Assembly: GCA_001270045.2 (NCBI GenBank)
Contig: DF970673.1
Location: forward strand, 12,124 to 76,123
Source of the DNA: Bacteroidales bacterium 6E
Lineage (GTDB): Bacteria; Bacteroidota; Bacteroidia; Bacteroidales; Prolixibacteraceae
Direction: 5' to 3'
DNA length: 64,000 nucleotides
Under the pieces are notes generated by a model. That model saw nothing but the letters and a program-made list of their open reading frames with translations. It was not told the origin of the DNA and ran no database searches. Positions within the stretch are counted from its first letter, which is position 1, and the number at the start of each line of letters is the position of its first letter. Position numbers and translations under genes: made by a program. Shown here piece by piece: positions 18,630 to 27,206 of this stretch.

Positions 18630-19709
18630 ATGGCAAGATCAATTATAATAGCGTTCATTCTGGCAGCCATGACCTGGTCGTGCGAGGAAATATATCTTCC
18701 TGAACTGGAGAAAATGGATAATCTTCTTGTGGTTGAGGCAAGATTTGTATATGGACAACCAGGCCAGATCGTCAGGTTGTACCGGACTGTCAACTTCAAT
18801 GATCCAATGGGCATTTACCCGAAGGTTTCCAATGCAATGGTCAGCCTGGTCGATGGTCATGGAACTTCGATAGCGCTTTCTTCACAGGGTGATGGAAATT
18901 ATTATTTGGGACAGGACCTTGAAGCCAATGAGACTTATAAGTTGGTTATCACCCTCGAAGGCAAGGATTATGAATCAGCTTACCAATCCGTACCTGTTGT
19001 TTCTGAAATTGATTCTGTTTATGCTGTCTATATGGAGAAGATCGTTCCTTCAGGAACTGACCAGTCAGCAGATGAACTTGGACGTCTCAGGGGATTTCAA
19101 TTGTACGCCGATATTGGCAGGGATGAGGGTACCGCTTATTATCGTTTTACGCATCGGCTGATTGCACAATATTCCTTTAACATCAAAAAGCCCGTAAACG
19201 GGATCCCCACAGATATCACGGTTTTTGCCTGGCAATCCATGACGCCCGGTGGAATATTCAATATTGCCTCTCCACCTGAGTATTCATCACAGGCAGGAAT
19301 TGTAAAGCACCCCCTGGTGTTCCTGAATCGTGATTATACAATTCAAAAGCAGGATACAGCCACCTATTTTCAGGGATGGATCAGCATTACTTCACAATAT
19401 GCCATTTCTGAGGAAACATGGGAGTTTTACAGAGACCTGAACAGGCAGCTTTCTGCAGGGGATAAACTTTTTGACCCCATGCATACCCAGGCTAGAGGAA
19501 ACCTAAGGTGTGTGTCTGATCCATCAGAGGTGATACTGGGTAATTTTGAGATATCTACAATGAAAGAGAGCCGGTATTTTTTGATTTCTCCTGGAAATGA
19601 AAATTTCCTGCTGAAAAAAATTCCGGTACATTATTGGATCCCGGACAATGGAGCTGTTGAGTCAGTGCCGCCAGAATGGTGGGAAAGCAGATCGAAAACC
19701 TATCCTTGA
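18630..19709 (+). CDS. DUF4249 family lipoprotein, TonB-receptor partner
   Basis: A 359-residue lipoprotein (signal IIIAFILAAMTWSC, lipid-modified Cys near residue 18). It has an N-terminal beta-sandwich typical of DUF4249 (LLVVEARFVYGQPGQIVRLYRTVNF, VSLVDGHGTSIALSSQGDGNYY). ATG 18630 is 2 nt after the receptor stop; a TTG overlapping the stop is the other possible start. DUF4249 proteins are regularly encoded beside STN/plug TonB receptors in Bacteroidota. They are thought to act as surface lipoproteins analogous to SusD, though this has not been shown for the family. No catalytic motif seen. Confidence 0.85.
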   Translation: MARSIIIAFILAAMTWSCEEIYLPELEKMDNLLVVEARFVYGQPGQIVRLYRTVNFNDPMGIYPKVSNAMVSLVDGHGTSIALSSQGDGNYYLGQDLEANETYKLVITLEGKDYESAYQSVPVVSEIDSVYAVYMEKIVPSGTDQSADELGRLRGFQLYADIGRDEGTAYYRFTHRLIAQYSFNIKKPVNGIPTDITVFAWQSMTPGGIFNIASPPEYSSQAGIVKHPLVFLNRDYTIQKQDTATYFQGWISITSQYAISEETWEFYRDLNRQLSAGDKLFDPMHTQARGNLRCVSDPSEVILGNFEISTMKESRYFLISPGNENFLLKKIPVHYWIPDNGAVESVPPEWWESRSKTYP

Positions 19710-19744
19710 ACAGGATTTAGGGATCATGGTTAAAATTATGAGGA

Positions 19745-21460
19745 ATGATTGTTGACAGAATGAAAATAAGGCTTGCAATGACCGGACTCGGCAGATATTG
19801 TATTATCCTCTGGATAACAGGCATGCTTTTGGTGGCTTTATCCAGACCAGTGATTGCGGATTCAGAAAACTCAGTGCTCTTTACAGATCGAACCTGGGCT
19901 CTGTCAGGTGATACAATATGGTTTAGGGTCTCCTGGACAGGTGATTCCAATATGATGGGAAATGTACTGCATGTGCAGCTTGAAAATATGGAAAATGAAG
20001 TGGTTACTGGGGTAATGGTAACGATCGATCATGGGAGAGGGTCGGGTTATATTCCTGTGCCTGACTCACTTGCAACTGGTGCATATTGGCTTAGGGGCTA
20101 TTCGGGTTTCATGCGCAATGGCGATTCTGCGACAACCCTCAGTCGGTTAATAACAGTATTTCATCGATTCGACAGGGATATTACAAGCCTTCAGGTTCCT
20201 GACCAGATCCTGCCTGTAAAGACATCTGTCCCGGAGGGTTTGGTTAATCTTCATATTCTCCGGAGTGCCTGGACTCCGGGTGATACAGTCTCCTTTTCAG
20301 TCAACCTTTCAGAGGATGCCAGTCGGTCAGTCCGTGAGCTAACTGTCAGTGCATTTCTGGATGTTCCAGTGCCTCTTGATCTGGCAAGTCATTATGTAAC
20401 GGGATTGACTCCAGCGCTGAATTTTGAGGGGGTATCATTTCCTCCTGAAAAAAATGGTTTTTTGATTGAGGGGGTAGTTAAACCCAGGCAGGGTGAAACC
20501 CTTCCGGAGAGATCGTTGGTAATGCTTTCCATTTCGGATTCTATCCCCTATTTTGATTATTACGTTACTGATTCAAGAGGGTATTTTCAGTTTATGCTCT
20601 CATCGGCCTTCGGTACAGCCGAGATCTTCGTGAGGGCAGTCGCGGCAAATGGGCAAGAGTTGTTTACTGATCTGACTGAAGGATTGATGACCGGAGCTGA
20701 CAAAATGCCAATACAGGAGAGACTTCTGAACCCGGACGAAATGACTTCACTAAACAATATGCTTGAGTCAGCATGGTTTGAGCGCATTTTTGGAGGTGAG
20801 GTAGCATGGAAGGATCGCGAATTCAGGATGGTCCACCCTTTTGATCAGGCTTTTTATGGAGAGCCTTATCAACGTGTTTACCCGTCTGAGTTTTTTGATT
20901 TGCCTGACTTTATGGAAATCTCAAGGGAGCTGCTGCCAGGAGTACGTTTCAGACAGAGGGACAATCATTTTGTCATCCACATGCTGAATCTTGATGAACG
21001 ATATTATTTTGAAAACGGCCCGCTTCGTTTGATCAATGGAATACCCGTTTTTGACAATGATTTATTGTATGGTTTTAACAGTACTGATATACATTACATC
21101 GATATAATCCTGCAGGAAAGGGTTTTTGGAGATATCAGTTTTAAAGGGATCCTTGCCATTTACATGAATGATGGAAATGAAAAATGGTTACAGGGTCAGA
21201 ATAACCTTGGACGGTACAGGATCCCATGCCTTCAAATTCCGAAGGCTGCAGGGATTTATAAAACAGCTTTAAGCCAGGGTAGTGATCAACTTCCGGATTT
21301 TCGCAGGGTTTTCCTGTTTGAATCTGTGAATACTACTGCTGGAAATAAGATGTTCAGTTTTCCATCCTCCGATCTTAAGGGAACCATGGTGGTCAGGCTT
21401 GAAGGCGTGACGAATTCCAATGAGCCTTTTGAAATCATCCGAAAAATTGAAATGAAATGA
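19745..21460 (+). CDS. Secreted MG2-like protein
   Basis: A 571-residue exported protein. The signal peptide is about residues 6-38 (ILWITGMLLVALSRPVIA); ATG 19760 is an alternative start. The first domain resembles the macroglobulin MG2 fold found in many Bacteroidota envelope proteins (VLFTDRTWALSGDTIWFRVSW, then SLATGAYWLRGYSGFM). A second beta-sandwich with YYVTDSRGYFQFMLSS follows at about 225-300. The C-terminal part resembles a plug-like segment (LRLINGIPVFDNDLLYGFN, IHYIDIILQERVFG) without a barrel. Longer relatives combine MG2 and plug domains. Same strand, 35 nt after the DUF4249 gene, and it overlaps the next gene by 4 nt, so it is part of the receptor operon. Role unknown. Confidence 0.65.
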   Translation: MIVDRMKIRLAMTGLGRYCIILWITGMLLVALSRPVIADSENSVLFTDRTWALSGDTIWFRVSWTGDSNMMGNVLHVQLENMENEVVTGVMVTIDHGRGSGYIPVPDSLATGAYWLRGYSGFMRNGDSATTLSRLITVFHRFDRDITSLQVPDQILPVKTSVPEGLVNLHILRSAWTPGDTVSFSVNLSEDASRSVRELTVSAFLDVPVPLDLASHYVTGLTPALNFEGVSFPPEKNGFLIEGVVKPRQGETLPERSLVMLSISDSIPYFDYYVTDSRGYFQFMLSSAFGTAEIFVRAVAANGQELFTDLTEGLMTGADKMPIQERLLNPDEMTSLNNMLESAWFERIFGGEVAWKDREFRMVHPFDQAFYGEPYQRVYPSEFFDLPDFMEISRELLPGVRFRQRDNHFVIHMLNLDERYYFENGPLRLINGIPVFDNDLLYGFNSTDIHYIDIILQERVFGDISFKGILAIYMNDGNEKWLQGQNNLGRYRIPCLQIPKAAGIYKTALSQGSDQLPDFRRVFLFESVNTTAGNKMFSFPSSDLKGTMVVRLEGVTNSNEPFEIIRKIEMK

Positions 21461-22185
21461 ATAGGCAAAAGTTACTGATGATTCTGGTCGTGGTTTTCAA
21501 TGCGATCACTTCTGCCGGACAGATGGAGGATTTTTACTGGGGTGATCCGGCTAATATGGGTAACCCTGGGCCAGGTAAGCTTATGGGGGCAAACTTCAGC
21601 TTCCTTGTCGGCACTTCAAATAATCATTTTTATCACAAGGATTGGAATGATGGTACCATTTTGACTGTTGATAATGTACTTCATGAAAATATAAGGCTCA
21701 GGTACGATGGGTTTCATGACGAGTTGATTGCCTTCAATGTAAGGACCAATGGACTTGTTAAAGTTGACAAAAATACGGTTGTGGAATTTACCGCGATAAC
21801 CGGTCCGGGAAAAGTGGAGAAGTTCCGAAAATTGAATATAGCTGGGCCTGGAGGAAAGCAGTTGTTTGCAGAGGTGCTCTATGAGGGAGATATAATACTG
21901 GTTCGAAGTAACCGGATCGAAGAATACAAAACATCTCTTTATAAGGATCAATTGGGCAAGTTGAAGAATACCATGTTCCTGTTAAACCAGCAATACTATC
22001 TTGTTCATCCAGATATGACAATACAGCGTATGCATGCCGGGAGAAAACCAATACTCAGCCTTTTCCCTGATAAAAAGAAAGAAATCAGGCGATTGTTGCG
22101 CATGGAAGAAGTATATAGTTACAGGATTGAGAACTTGCCATCCATCATCAGGTTACTCGACGAGAATGACTTTTTTCGGAAATAG
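21457..22185 (+). CDS. Exported protein of unknown function
   Basis: A 242-residue protein with a signal peptide (LLMILVVVFNAITSAGQ). The body is mixed strand and helix (LRYDGFHDELIAFNVRTNGLV, FAEVLYEGDIILVRSN) and the C-terminus is basic and charged (PDKKKEIRRLLRMEEVY). I do not recognise a family. Its start overlaps the preceding stop by 4 nt (ATGA), which ties it to the TonB/DUF4249 operon. The next gene has its own ECF-type promoter in the 60-nt gap. Probably periplasmic. Confidence 0.65.
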   Translation: MNRQKLLMILVVVFNAITSAGQMEDFYWGDPANMGNPGPGKLMGANFSFLVGTSNNHFYHKDWNDGTILTVDNVLHENIRLRYDGFHDELIAFNVRTNGLVKVDKNTVVEFTAITGPGKVEKFRKLNIAGPGGKQLFAEVLYEGDIILVRSNRIEEYKTSLYKDQLGKLKNTMFLLNQQYYLVHPDMTIQRMHAGRKPILSLFPDKKKEIRRLLRMEEVYSYRIENLPSIIRLLDENDFFRK

Positions 22186-22196
22186 TCAAACTCAAC

Positions 22197-22223
22197 GCAA
22201 CCTTTCCTTCAAACATCCATCTA
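22197..22223 (+). promoter_or_regulatory. ECF-type promoter of the beta-barrel/LVIVD operon
   Basis: AACGCAACCTTT (22194-22205) repeats the 12-nt core of the sigma/serpin -35 elements exactly. CATCTA (22218-22223) follows 15 nt after GCAACC. The ATG is 22 nt downstream. Shared long -35 identity with the sigma gene promoter argues that one sigma factor reads all three. Confidence 0.65.
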
Positions 22224-22245
22224 CTTATAAAAATCAAATACGACC

Positions 22246-23067
22246 ATGAAAAGATGGATAATAATGGTTTTGCTGGTATTTTCGGCAGTAGTCGTTTTTG
22301 CACAAAGTGCTTATTACCAGAGAGCCTCCCAGTTTGAGCGAGGCTATATTTACTTCAAGGACGGTTCAGTTTTCAAAGGATCTTATCTCTACTCCCCTGA
22401 CATGGATAAAATCCGAATCAATTCCGGCAGGAATTCAATGGTTTTGGATGCCTCAGAGGTCGAAAAGATTTCCAAAATGCGTCCTCCCAGGCAATATGCC
22501 GGCGACGATATAAAAGACGACTTTACAGTAAAGCCGCCGCGCTTATTTAATATTACGGATGCCGGATTGCTGGTGGGAAATCCTGACAATAGCCAGTCGG
22601 CACCTCTGGTTTTCGGGACTGCCATGTTCTATAATTTTCATGGTAACTTTTCTGCTGGAGCTGGGCTTGGGGTAGAGTTCCTTAAAGAAACCTATGTTCC
22701 CTTGTCATTGAACCTGATGTATAAACTTAAAAGCACCAGGGTTACGCCCTACTTTAACCTTCAGGCTGGATACCAGATGCCCGTTGAGGATTCGAGGGCA
22801 TTGTATTACAGTGTTGTTCCCGATTACATCAGCTCTTCCATCATATGGCCGGGACCATGGCCGACCTCCCAGACCGAGTTGGAAGCCAAAGGGGGTTTAT
22901 TGTTGAACCCTACCTTTGGGATCCTGAGTTTCAATCGTTTTGGATATGGATTTAACATGTCGGTTGGTTATCGATTCCACAGATTGAGATATTCAGGCGA
23001 AAATGATTACAATCTGGATATTGATTTCAATCGCCTGTCTGTAAAACTGGGTGTAGCCATCAACTAA
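22246..23067 (+). CDS. Outer-membrane beta-barrel protein
   Basis: A 273-residue protein with a signal peptide (IIMVLLVFSAVVVFAQ). A small N-terminal domain follows at about 30-80 (GYIYFKDGSVFKGSYLYSPDM, VEKISKM). From about residue 105, alternating strands are typical of an 8-10 strand barrel (AGLLVGNPDNSQSAPLVFGT, FSAGAGLGVEFL, YFNLQAGYQMP, FNMSVGYRFHRLRYSG). It has its own ECF-type promoter and is 10 nt upstream of the LVIVD lipoprotein gene. Likely an outer-membrane protein induced by the sigma factor at 11.1 kb; function unknown. Confidence 0.75.
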   Translation: MKRWIIMVLLVFSAVVVFAQSAYYQRASQFERGYIYFKDGSVFKGSYLYSPDMDKIRINSGRNSMVLDASEVEKISKMRPPRQYAGDDIKDDFTVKPPRLFNITDAGLLVGNPDNSQSAPLVFGTAMFYNFHGNFSAGAGLGVEFLKETYVPLSLNLMYKLKSTRVTPYFNLQAGYQMPVEDSRALYYSVVPDYISSSIIWPGPWPTSQTELEAKGGLLLNPTFGILSFNRFGYGFNMSVGYRFHRLRYSGENDYNLDIDFNRLSVKLGVAIN

Positions 23068-23077
23068 TTTAAAAGCC

Positions 23078-24367
23078 ATGAAAAAACTATATATCATTTC
23101 ATTCCTTCTGATAACCCTTACCATGTCGTCATGCAGGGATACCTATACCGAAGTGTTTACCGCCAATTCCCCTGTCTATATGGGTTATGAGGAACTCCGA
23201 AAGGCAGTGAAGCCATCTCAGGCAAGGTCTCTTGAGAAACCCGGGAAGATTTATTTCAAGGATAATTATCTTTTCGTGGTGGAAGACCGCAAGGGAGTAC
23301 ATATTGTGAGCATTGAGATTCCGGCCAGCCCACAGATTCTTCAATTTATTGAGGTTCCCGGTTGCGTGGATATAGCAATCAAGGGAAGTACGCTTTATGC
23401 CGACAGCTACATAGACCTGGTGGCGATTGATGTCTCAGACCTGAATAACATTAAAGAAGTTGCCCGCGTTAAAGATGTATTGCCTTATCTTGTTCCTCCT
23501 GCAGATAACGATTATCGCATGGCGGAAGTTGATAAGGAAAAGGGTGTTGTCATCGATTGGGAGATTAAAAAGGTAAGGCAAGATATGGATTATGAGTACT
23601 ATCCAATCTTTCCGATTTACCCCATATGGGGTGGAGCCAAGGAGATGGATTACACCAGTTCTAGTGGCGGCGGCGTTGGTGGCAGCTCTGGCTCATCTTT
23701 TGGGGTGGGAGGATCCATGGCCCGGTTCGGACTCTATAAAGAGTATTTGTATGCGGTCGACAACAGCAAATGCTACATGTTTGATGTCAGCAATCCTGTC
23801 AGTCCAATCACTGCCGGGAGCCAATCTGTTGGGTGGGATGTTGAAACCATGTTTATCTATGACCATCATATGTTTTTGGGAACCATGAATGGTATGATTA
23901 TTCTTTCCCTTGAAGTTCCCCTGGCCCCTAAATATGTCAGTACATTCAATCATGTCACCAGTTGCGACCCCGTGGTGGTTTCGGATGGTTATGCCTATGT
24001 GACGCTAAGGGGCGGCCAAGTATGCCGAAGCACAACCAACCGGCTTGATGTAATACGGCTGGCAGATGATTACAAGAGCAATCAAATGGTGGCAACCTAT
24101 GTAATGAACAGTCCTTACGGGCTTGGTATCGACGGGGATATTCTCTTTGTGTGTGATGGTGATGCCGGACTGAAAGTTTACAATGTCGAAGATAAACTGA
24201 CGATCAATTCTCATCAACTGGCGGTTTTCCCCAACATCAAAACATATGATGTTATTCCGTTCAATGGTCTTCTGTTCATGATTGGTTCCGATGGATTTCA
24301 TTTGTATGATTATTCCGACTTGCAGAATATAAGGTTGCTTGGGAAAATTCCTGTTTCCATTAATTAA
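23078..24367 (+). CDS. LVIVD-repeat lipoprotein
   Basis: A 429-residue lipoprotein (signal IISFLLITLTMSSC). Beta-propeller-like LVIVD repeats run through the body: DNYLFVVEDRKGVHIVSIE, DLVAIDVSDLNNIKEVARV, LYAVDNSKCYMFDVSNPVSP, and DILFVCDGDAGLKVYNVED. A Gly/Ser-rich loop interrupts them at about residues 196-212 (SSSGGGVGGSSGSSFG), unusual for a propeller and probably a surface-exposed insertion. Last gene of the two-gene ECF-promoter unit, followed by a strong terminator. LVIVD proteins are surface-associated in several bacteria, but no reaction is known. Probably a binding scaffold at the cell surface. Confidence 0.82.
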   Translation: MKKLYIISFLLITLTMSSCRDTYTEVFTANSPVYMGYEELRKAVKPSQARSLEKPGKIYFKDNYLFVVEDRKGVHIVSIEIPASPQILQFIEVPGCVDIAIKGSTLYADSYIDLVAIDVSDLNNIKEVARVKDVLPYLVPPADNDYRMAEVDKEKGVVIDWEIKKVRQDMDYEYYPIFPIYPIWGGAKEMDYTSSSGGGVGGSSGSSFGVGGSMARFGLYKEYLYAVDNSKCYMFDVSNPVSPITAGSQSVGWDVETMFIYDHHMFLGTMNGMIILSLEVPLAPKYVSTFNHVTSCDPVVVSDGYAYVTLRGGQVCRSTTNRLDVIRLADDYKSNQMVATYVMNSPYGLGIDGDILFVCDGDAGLKVYNVEDKLTINSHQLAVFPNIKTYDVIPFNGLLFMIGSDGFHLYDYSDLQNIRLLGKIPVSIN

Positions 24368-24417
24368 AAATTGAGCTCAGAATTCAAGAGAATAATGCAC
24401 TTAATGTTCAAAAAATG

Positions 24418-24453
24418 GAGGTTGTCTTAGAAATAAGATAGCCTCTTTTTTTT
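24418..24453 (+). terminator. Rho-independent terminator after the LVIVD operon
   Basis: GAGGTTGTCTTA (24418-24429) pairs with TAAGATAGCCTC (24434-24445), with a 4-nt loop and a G-T wobble. Eight Ts follow directly (24446-24453). Confidence 0.85.
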
Positions 24454-24572
24454 GTAATACTCATCACGCATCCCGGTAAAGGATTCTGTCAAGATTTGGT
24501 ACAGGTCTTACATCCCTTATTACTCTTTGCAAACCTTTCGCTATGTTTTACCATCATTACACCATATCCAAT

Positions 24573-24616
24573 TGGTAAAACTATGGTAAAAGACTGGAGA
24601 AACAATGGTAAAACCC
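24573..24616. repeat. Four-unit tandem repeat with 11-nt period
   Basis: Units start at 24573, 24584, 24595 and 24606, consensus TGGTAAAACNA. Three units share TGGTAAAA and the third is TGGAGAAAC. An inverted TTTTACCA lies at 24546-24553. The repeat lies in a 303-nt stretch (24454-24756) without a gene, between the LVIVD terminator and the 3' end of the convergent aspartokinase gene. I see nothing else there apart from the hairpin at 24718-24741. Confidence 0.6.
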
Positions 24617-24717
24617 AAAAGAGGCATGAGACATGGTTATGCCCAAAGTTGATATCAAAGGGAGTTTTCCAATGATTTTTTCTGGTTATGAATTGCCCCG
24701 ACTTATGAAACATCCGC

Positions 24718-24741
24718 GCCTGAAAAACAAATGGTTCAGGC
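24718..24741 (-). terminator. Possible weak hairpin after aspartokinase
   Basis: GCCTGAA and TTCAGGC form a 7-bp stem with a 10-nt loop starting 15 nt past the aspartokinase stop. No T tract follows on the minus strand, so it may only stabilise the 3' end. Confidence 0.3.
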
Positions 24742-24756
24742 TTTCTGATCTAACAC

Positions 24757-26079
24757 TTATACGATATCATTCAGAAGCCGGTCACTAAGCGTTTGCAATG
24801 TTGATTTCTTGTGAGAGGTTGGTACCAGAACAGAAATGTTGAAACGGCTTCCACCATAGGAAATCATTCGGATGGGAATGCCATCCATTGCATTGAAAAC
24901 ACGTGATGCGAAGCCGGTTTCCTCACGAATGATGTCTCCAACAATACAGACAATACTCATGTCCTGATCCACATCAACTTCACCGAACTGCAATAAATCG
25001 GCAAGTATGCCTTGGAGATGCCTGGTGTTGTCAATTGTCAGTGATACGGCAACCTCAGAAGTGGAAATCATGTCAATTGGTGTCTTGTATTTTTCAAATA
25101 CTTCAAAGACACGCTTCAGGAAGCCATATGCCATTAGCATTCGACCCGACCTGATCTTGATGGCAGTGATGCCGTCTTTTGCTGCAACAGCCTTGATTCC
25201 GCTGCCATCCGAATCAGTAGTGATCAGGGTGCCGCTGTCTGCAGGATTCATAGTGTTTTTCAGTCGAACCGGTATATTTTTGACCCTTGCCGGTGAAATG
25301 GTCTGTGGATGCAAAATCTTGGCTCCGAAATATGCAAGCTCTGCAGCTTCGTTGAAAGAGAGTTGGTCAATTTTCCGGGTATTGCTGACAAATCGCGGAT
25401 CATTATTATGAAATCCATCGATGTCTGTCCAGATCTGGATTTCGTCAGCTGAAATGGCTGCCCCAATGAGTGAAGCAGTGTAGTCACTGCCACCGCGGTC
25501 CAGATTGTCAATACGACCCTGGGGGTCACGGCAGATGAATCCCTGTGTAATATAGTAATCGGTTTTCGGAGTTCCGTTAATGATTTCGGAAAGCAAGGTT
25601 TCAGTTGCTTCAAGGTCAGCAGCTCGTTCGTCGTCGATGCGCATAAAATCAAGTGCCGGAAGTAATGCAACGCTATATCCGTTTTCTTCCATTAGCAAAG
25701 TGAAAAGCCTGGTGGAAATCAATTCGCCCTGGGCAACCGTGATTTTTTCCTCCCACTCGCCAAATTCTGAATGGGTAAGGTTATACAGCAGCGAAAACAC
25801 CTCGTCGATTACGCTTGATCCTTTTTGTTTGAAATTATTGGTGGCAAAAAGTTCATTGACAACTGCGTCGTATTTTGTTTTTAGGGTATCTATGATGGAA
25901 ACTGCTGTTTCCTTCTCCTTGTTGTAAAGATGTTTGGAAATCTCAACCAAGCTGTTGGTTGTACCCGACATGGCTGAAAGAACCACGAGTTTCTGTTCTC
26001 CATCGGTGATAATACCCATCACCATTCGCATGTTCTGCGGGGAACCAACTGAGGTTCCTCCAAACTTTAAAACTTTCAT
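24757..26079 (-). CDS. lysC: Aspartate kinase (monofunctional)
   Basis: Phosphorylates L-aspartate with ATP, the first step to lysine, threonine, methionine and diaminopimelate. From ATG 26079 the protein is 440 residues: KVLKFGGTSVGS at the N-terminus (amino-acid kinase fold), then FICRDPQGRIDNLDRGGSDYTASLIGAAI and EIQIWTDIDGFHNNDPRFV. Two ACT domains occupy about 300-440 (IKIRSGRMLMAYGFLKRVFEVFEKYKTPIDMI, SIVCIVGDII) and imply feedback control by an end product. No homoserine dehydrogenase domain is fused. The frame continues upstream to 26130, but MKVLKFGG is the conserved start. Stands alone on the minus strand. Confidence 0.93.
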   Translation of the reverse strand: MKVLKFGGTSVGSPQNMRMVMGIITDGEQKLVVLSAMSGTTNSLVEISKHLYNKEKETAVSIIDTLKTKYDAVVNELFATNNFKQKGSSVIDEVFSLLYNLTHSEFGEWEEKITVAQGELISTRLFTLLMEENGYSVALLPALDFMRIDDERAADLEATETLLSEIINGTPKTDYYITQGFICRDPQGRIDNLDRGGSDYTASLIGAAISADEIQIWTDIDGFHNNDPRFVSNTRKIDQLSFNEAAELAYFGAKILHPQTISPARVKNIPVRLKNTMNPADSGTLITTDSDGSGIKAVAAKDGITAIKIRSGRMLMAYGFLKRVFEVFEKYKTPIDMISTSEVAVSLTIDNTRHLQGILADLLQFGEVDVDQDMSIVCIVGDIIREETGFASRVFNAMDGIPIRMISYGGSRFNISVLVPTSHKKSTLQTLSDRLLNDIV

Positions 26080-26328
26080 ATGATATTGTTCTTTATGGTC
26101 GCAAAGATGAAAAAAAATCAATATCTCCAAATAAATTCATGTGAAATGCGACAAAAAACTTCATTTTGACCCTTATGTGATCGTTTTTTTAACACAATGA
26201 AAAAAAGGTTAGGTTGGTTCACTAATTTCGATGAGGCAAAATTTTATTACAGCCTTCTTTACGGAAAACTTAGGGTTTAGATATGATTTCCAAGCTTTTT
26301 TTACGGGGTTGTTTAACGAAACAGATAT

Positions 26329-27036
26329 TCAGAATCTTCCATAAATTGTGTGATTCATGGAGTTGAACCAGATGGTGGAGTATATGGAGAACCCATCGCG
26401 GTTTGTGGTCAGTTTTCTTTGAAGGTATAAGACAGGTTCTCCCTTTTTTACATTTAGTATGGCCGCGATGGTATCCGGACAGCCAATCGCCTTAAGTCGC
26501 TGTTCCCCGCCTGTAATTTCGATTTGGTATTGGTTACGTAGGATTTCAAAGAGGGATTTGTTCTGAAAAGTACGGCCGGTGAACCGTGGCAGATTCAGGT
26601 TTGGCAAATGGTTGATGTCATAAAATACCGGTACTCCCTCCACATAACGAAGTCTTTCCATATAAATGCAGCCCGATTCCTTCTCAGCTTCAGTCAATTC
26701 AAAAGGAAAGTTTTCGTCCCAGGGTCTAATGACAGGTTTCTGCAATATTTCTGTCTTGAGATAGCGACTCCCAATGGCTGATGCAGTACCCGATACCGAC
26801 AGGATGCCAATGCTTTGGGGAGGTTTTCTGACAATGCTGCCTTTCCCTTTTTTCTTTTGAATCAAATCATCCCTCACCAATGAGTCAAGTGCCTGTCTGA
26901 CAGTAGGACGTGTAAGGTTATGGACTGCACATAGTTCATTCTCGGATGGCAGAAGACTGCCTTCTTCATAAACCCCCGATAAAATATGTTTACGCAGGAG
27001 TTCATAGAGTTTTCTGTATTGAGGTGTCTGACTCAT
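26329..27036 (-). CDS. GntR/HutC-type transcriptional regulator with UTRA domain
   Basis: A 235-residue regulator. The winged helix covers residues 1-70 (YRKLYELLRKHILSGVYEEGSLLPSENELCAVHNLTRPTVRQALDSLVRDDLIQKK describes the region in order). A UTRA effector domain covers about 95-232 (ESGCIYMERLRYVEGVPVFYDINHLP, KGEPVLYLQRKLTTNRDGFSIYSTIWFN). Divergent from the E2-E1 dehydrogenase operon; a palindrome of HutC-family type at 27076-27091 overlaps that operon's -33 element. It probably represses the dehydrogenase genes until a small-molecule ligand binds the UTRA domain. The ligand is unknown: sugar phosphates and amino-acid derivatives are typical for the family. Confidence 0.9.
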   Translation of the reverse strand: MSQTPQYRKLYELLRKHILSGVYEEGSLLPSENELCAVHNLTRPTVRQALDSLVRDDLIQKKKGKGSIVRKPPQSIGILSVSGTASAIGSRYLKTEILQKPVIRPWDENFPFELTEAEKESGCIYMERLRYVEGVPVFYDINHLPNLNLPRFTGRTFQNKSLFEILRNQYQIEITGGEQRLKAIGCPDTIAAILNVKKGEPVLYLQRKLTTNRDGFSIYSTIWFNSMNHTIYGRF

Positions 27037-27075
27037 GGGTGTAAAGTTAATCTATTTTTAAATACAATGATTGCA

Positions 27076-27107
27076 ACTTGTATAGACAAGTAATTTCATT
27101 AACTTTA
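27076..27107 (+). promoter_or_regulatory. Operator and promoter of the E2-E1 operon
   Basis: ACTTGTATAGACAAGT (27076-27091) is a palindrome with 6-bp arms around ATAG, close to the GTATAGAC-centred sites bound by HutC/UTRA regulators. It contains TTG (27078-27080), which lies exactly 19 nt before TAACTTTA (27100-27107), a near-match to TAnnTTTG. A bound repressor would cover the -33 element. The divergent gntR gene lies 40 nt away and may be autoregulated. Confidence 0.65.
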
Positions 27108-27206
27108 CGGCCGATATTTTTTTTACGCTTTAAAATATCTGATATTCAGTTTGAAGCGAATCTGTTCTAAAAAGTATTTGTCAGTACAAGTTTAAAGGAA
27201 TTAATT

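Noticed and set aside
24489-24713. 74-residue minus-strand ORF over the tandem repeats
   Set aside because: It has low complexity at the repeats and no domain, and sits between convergent gene ends.
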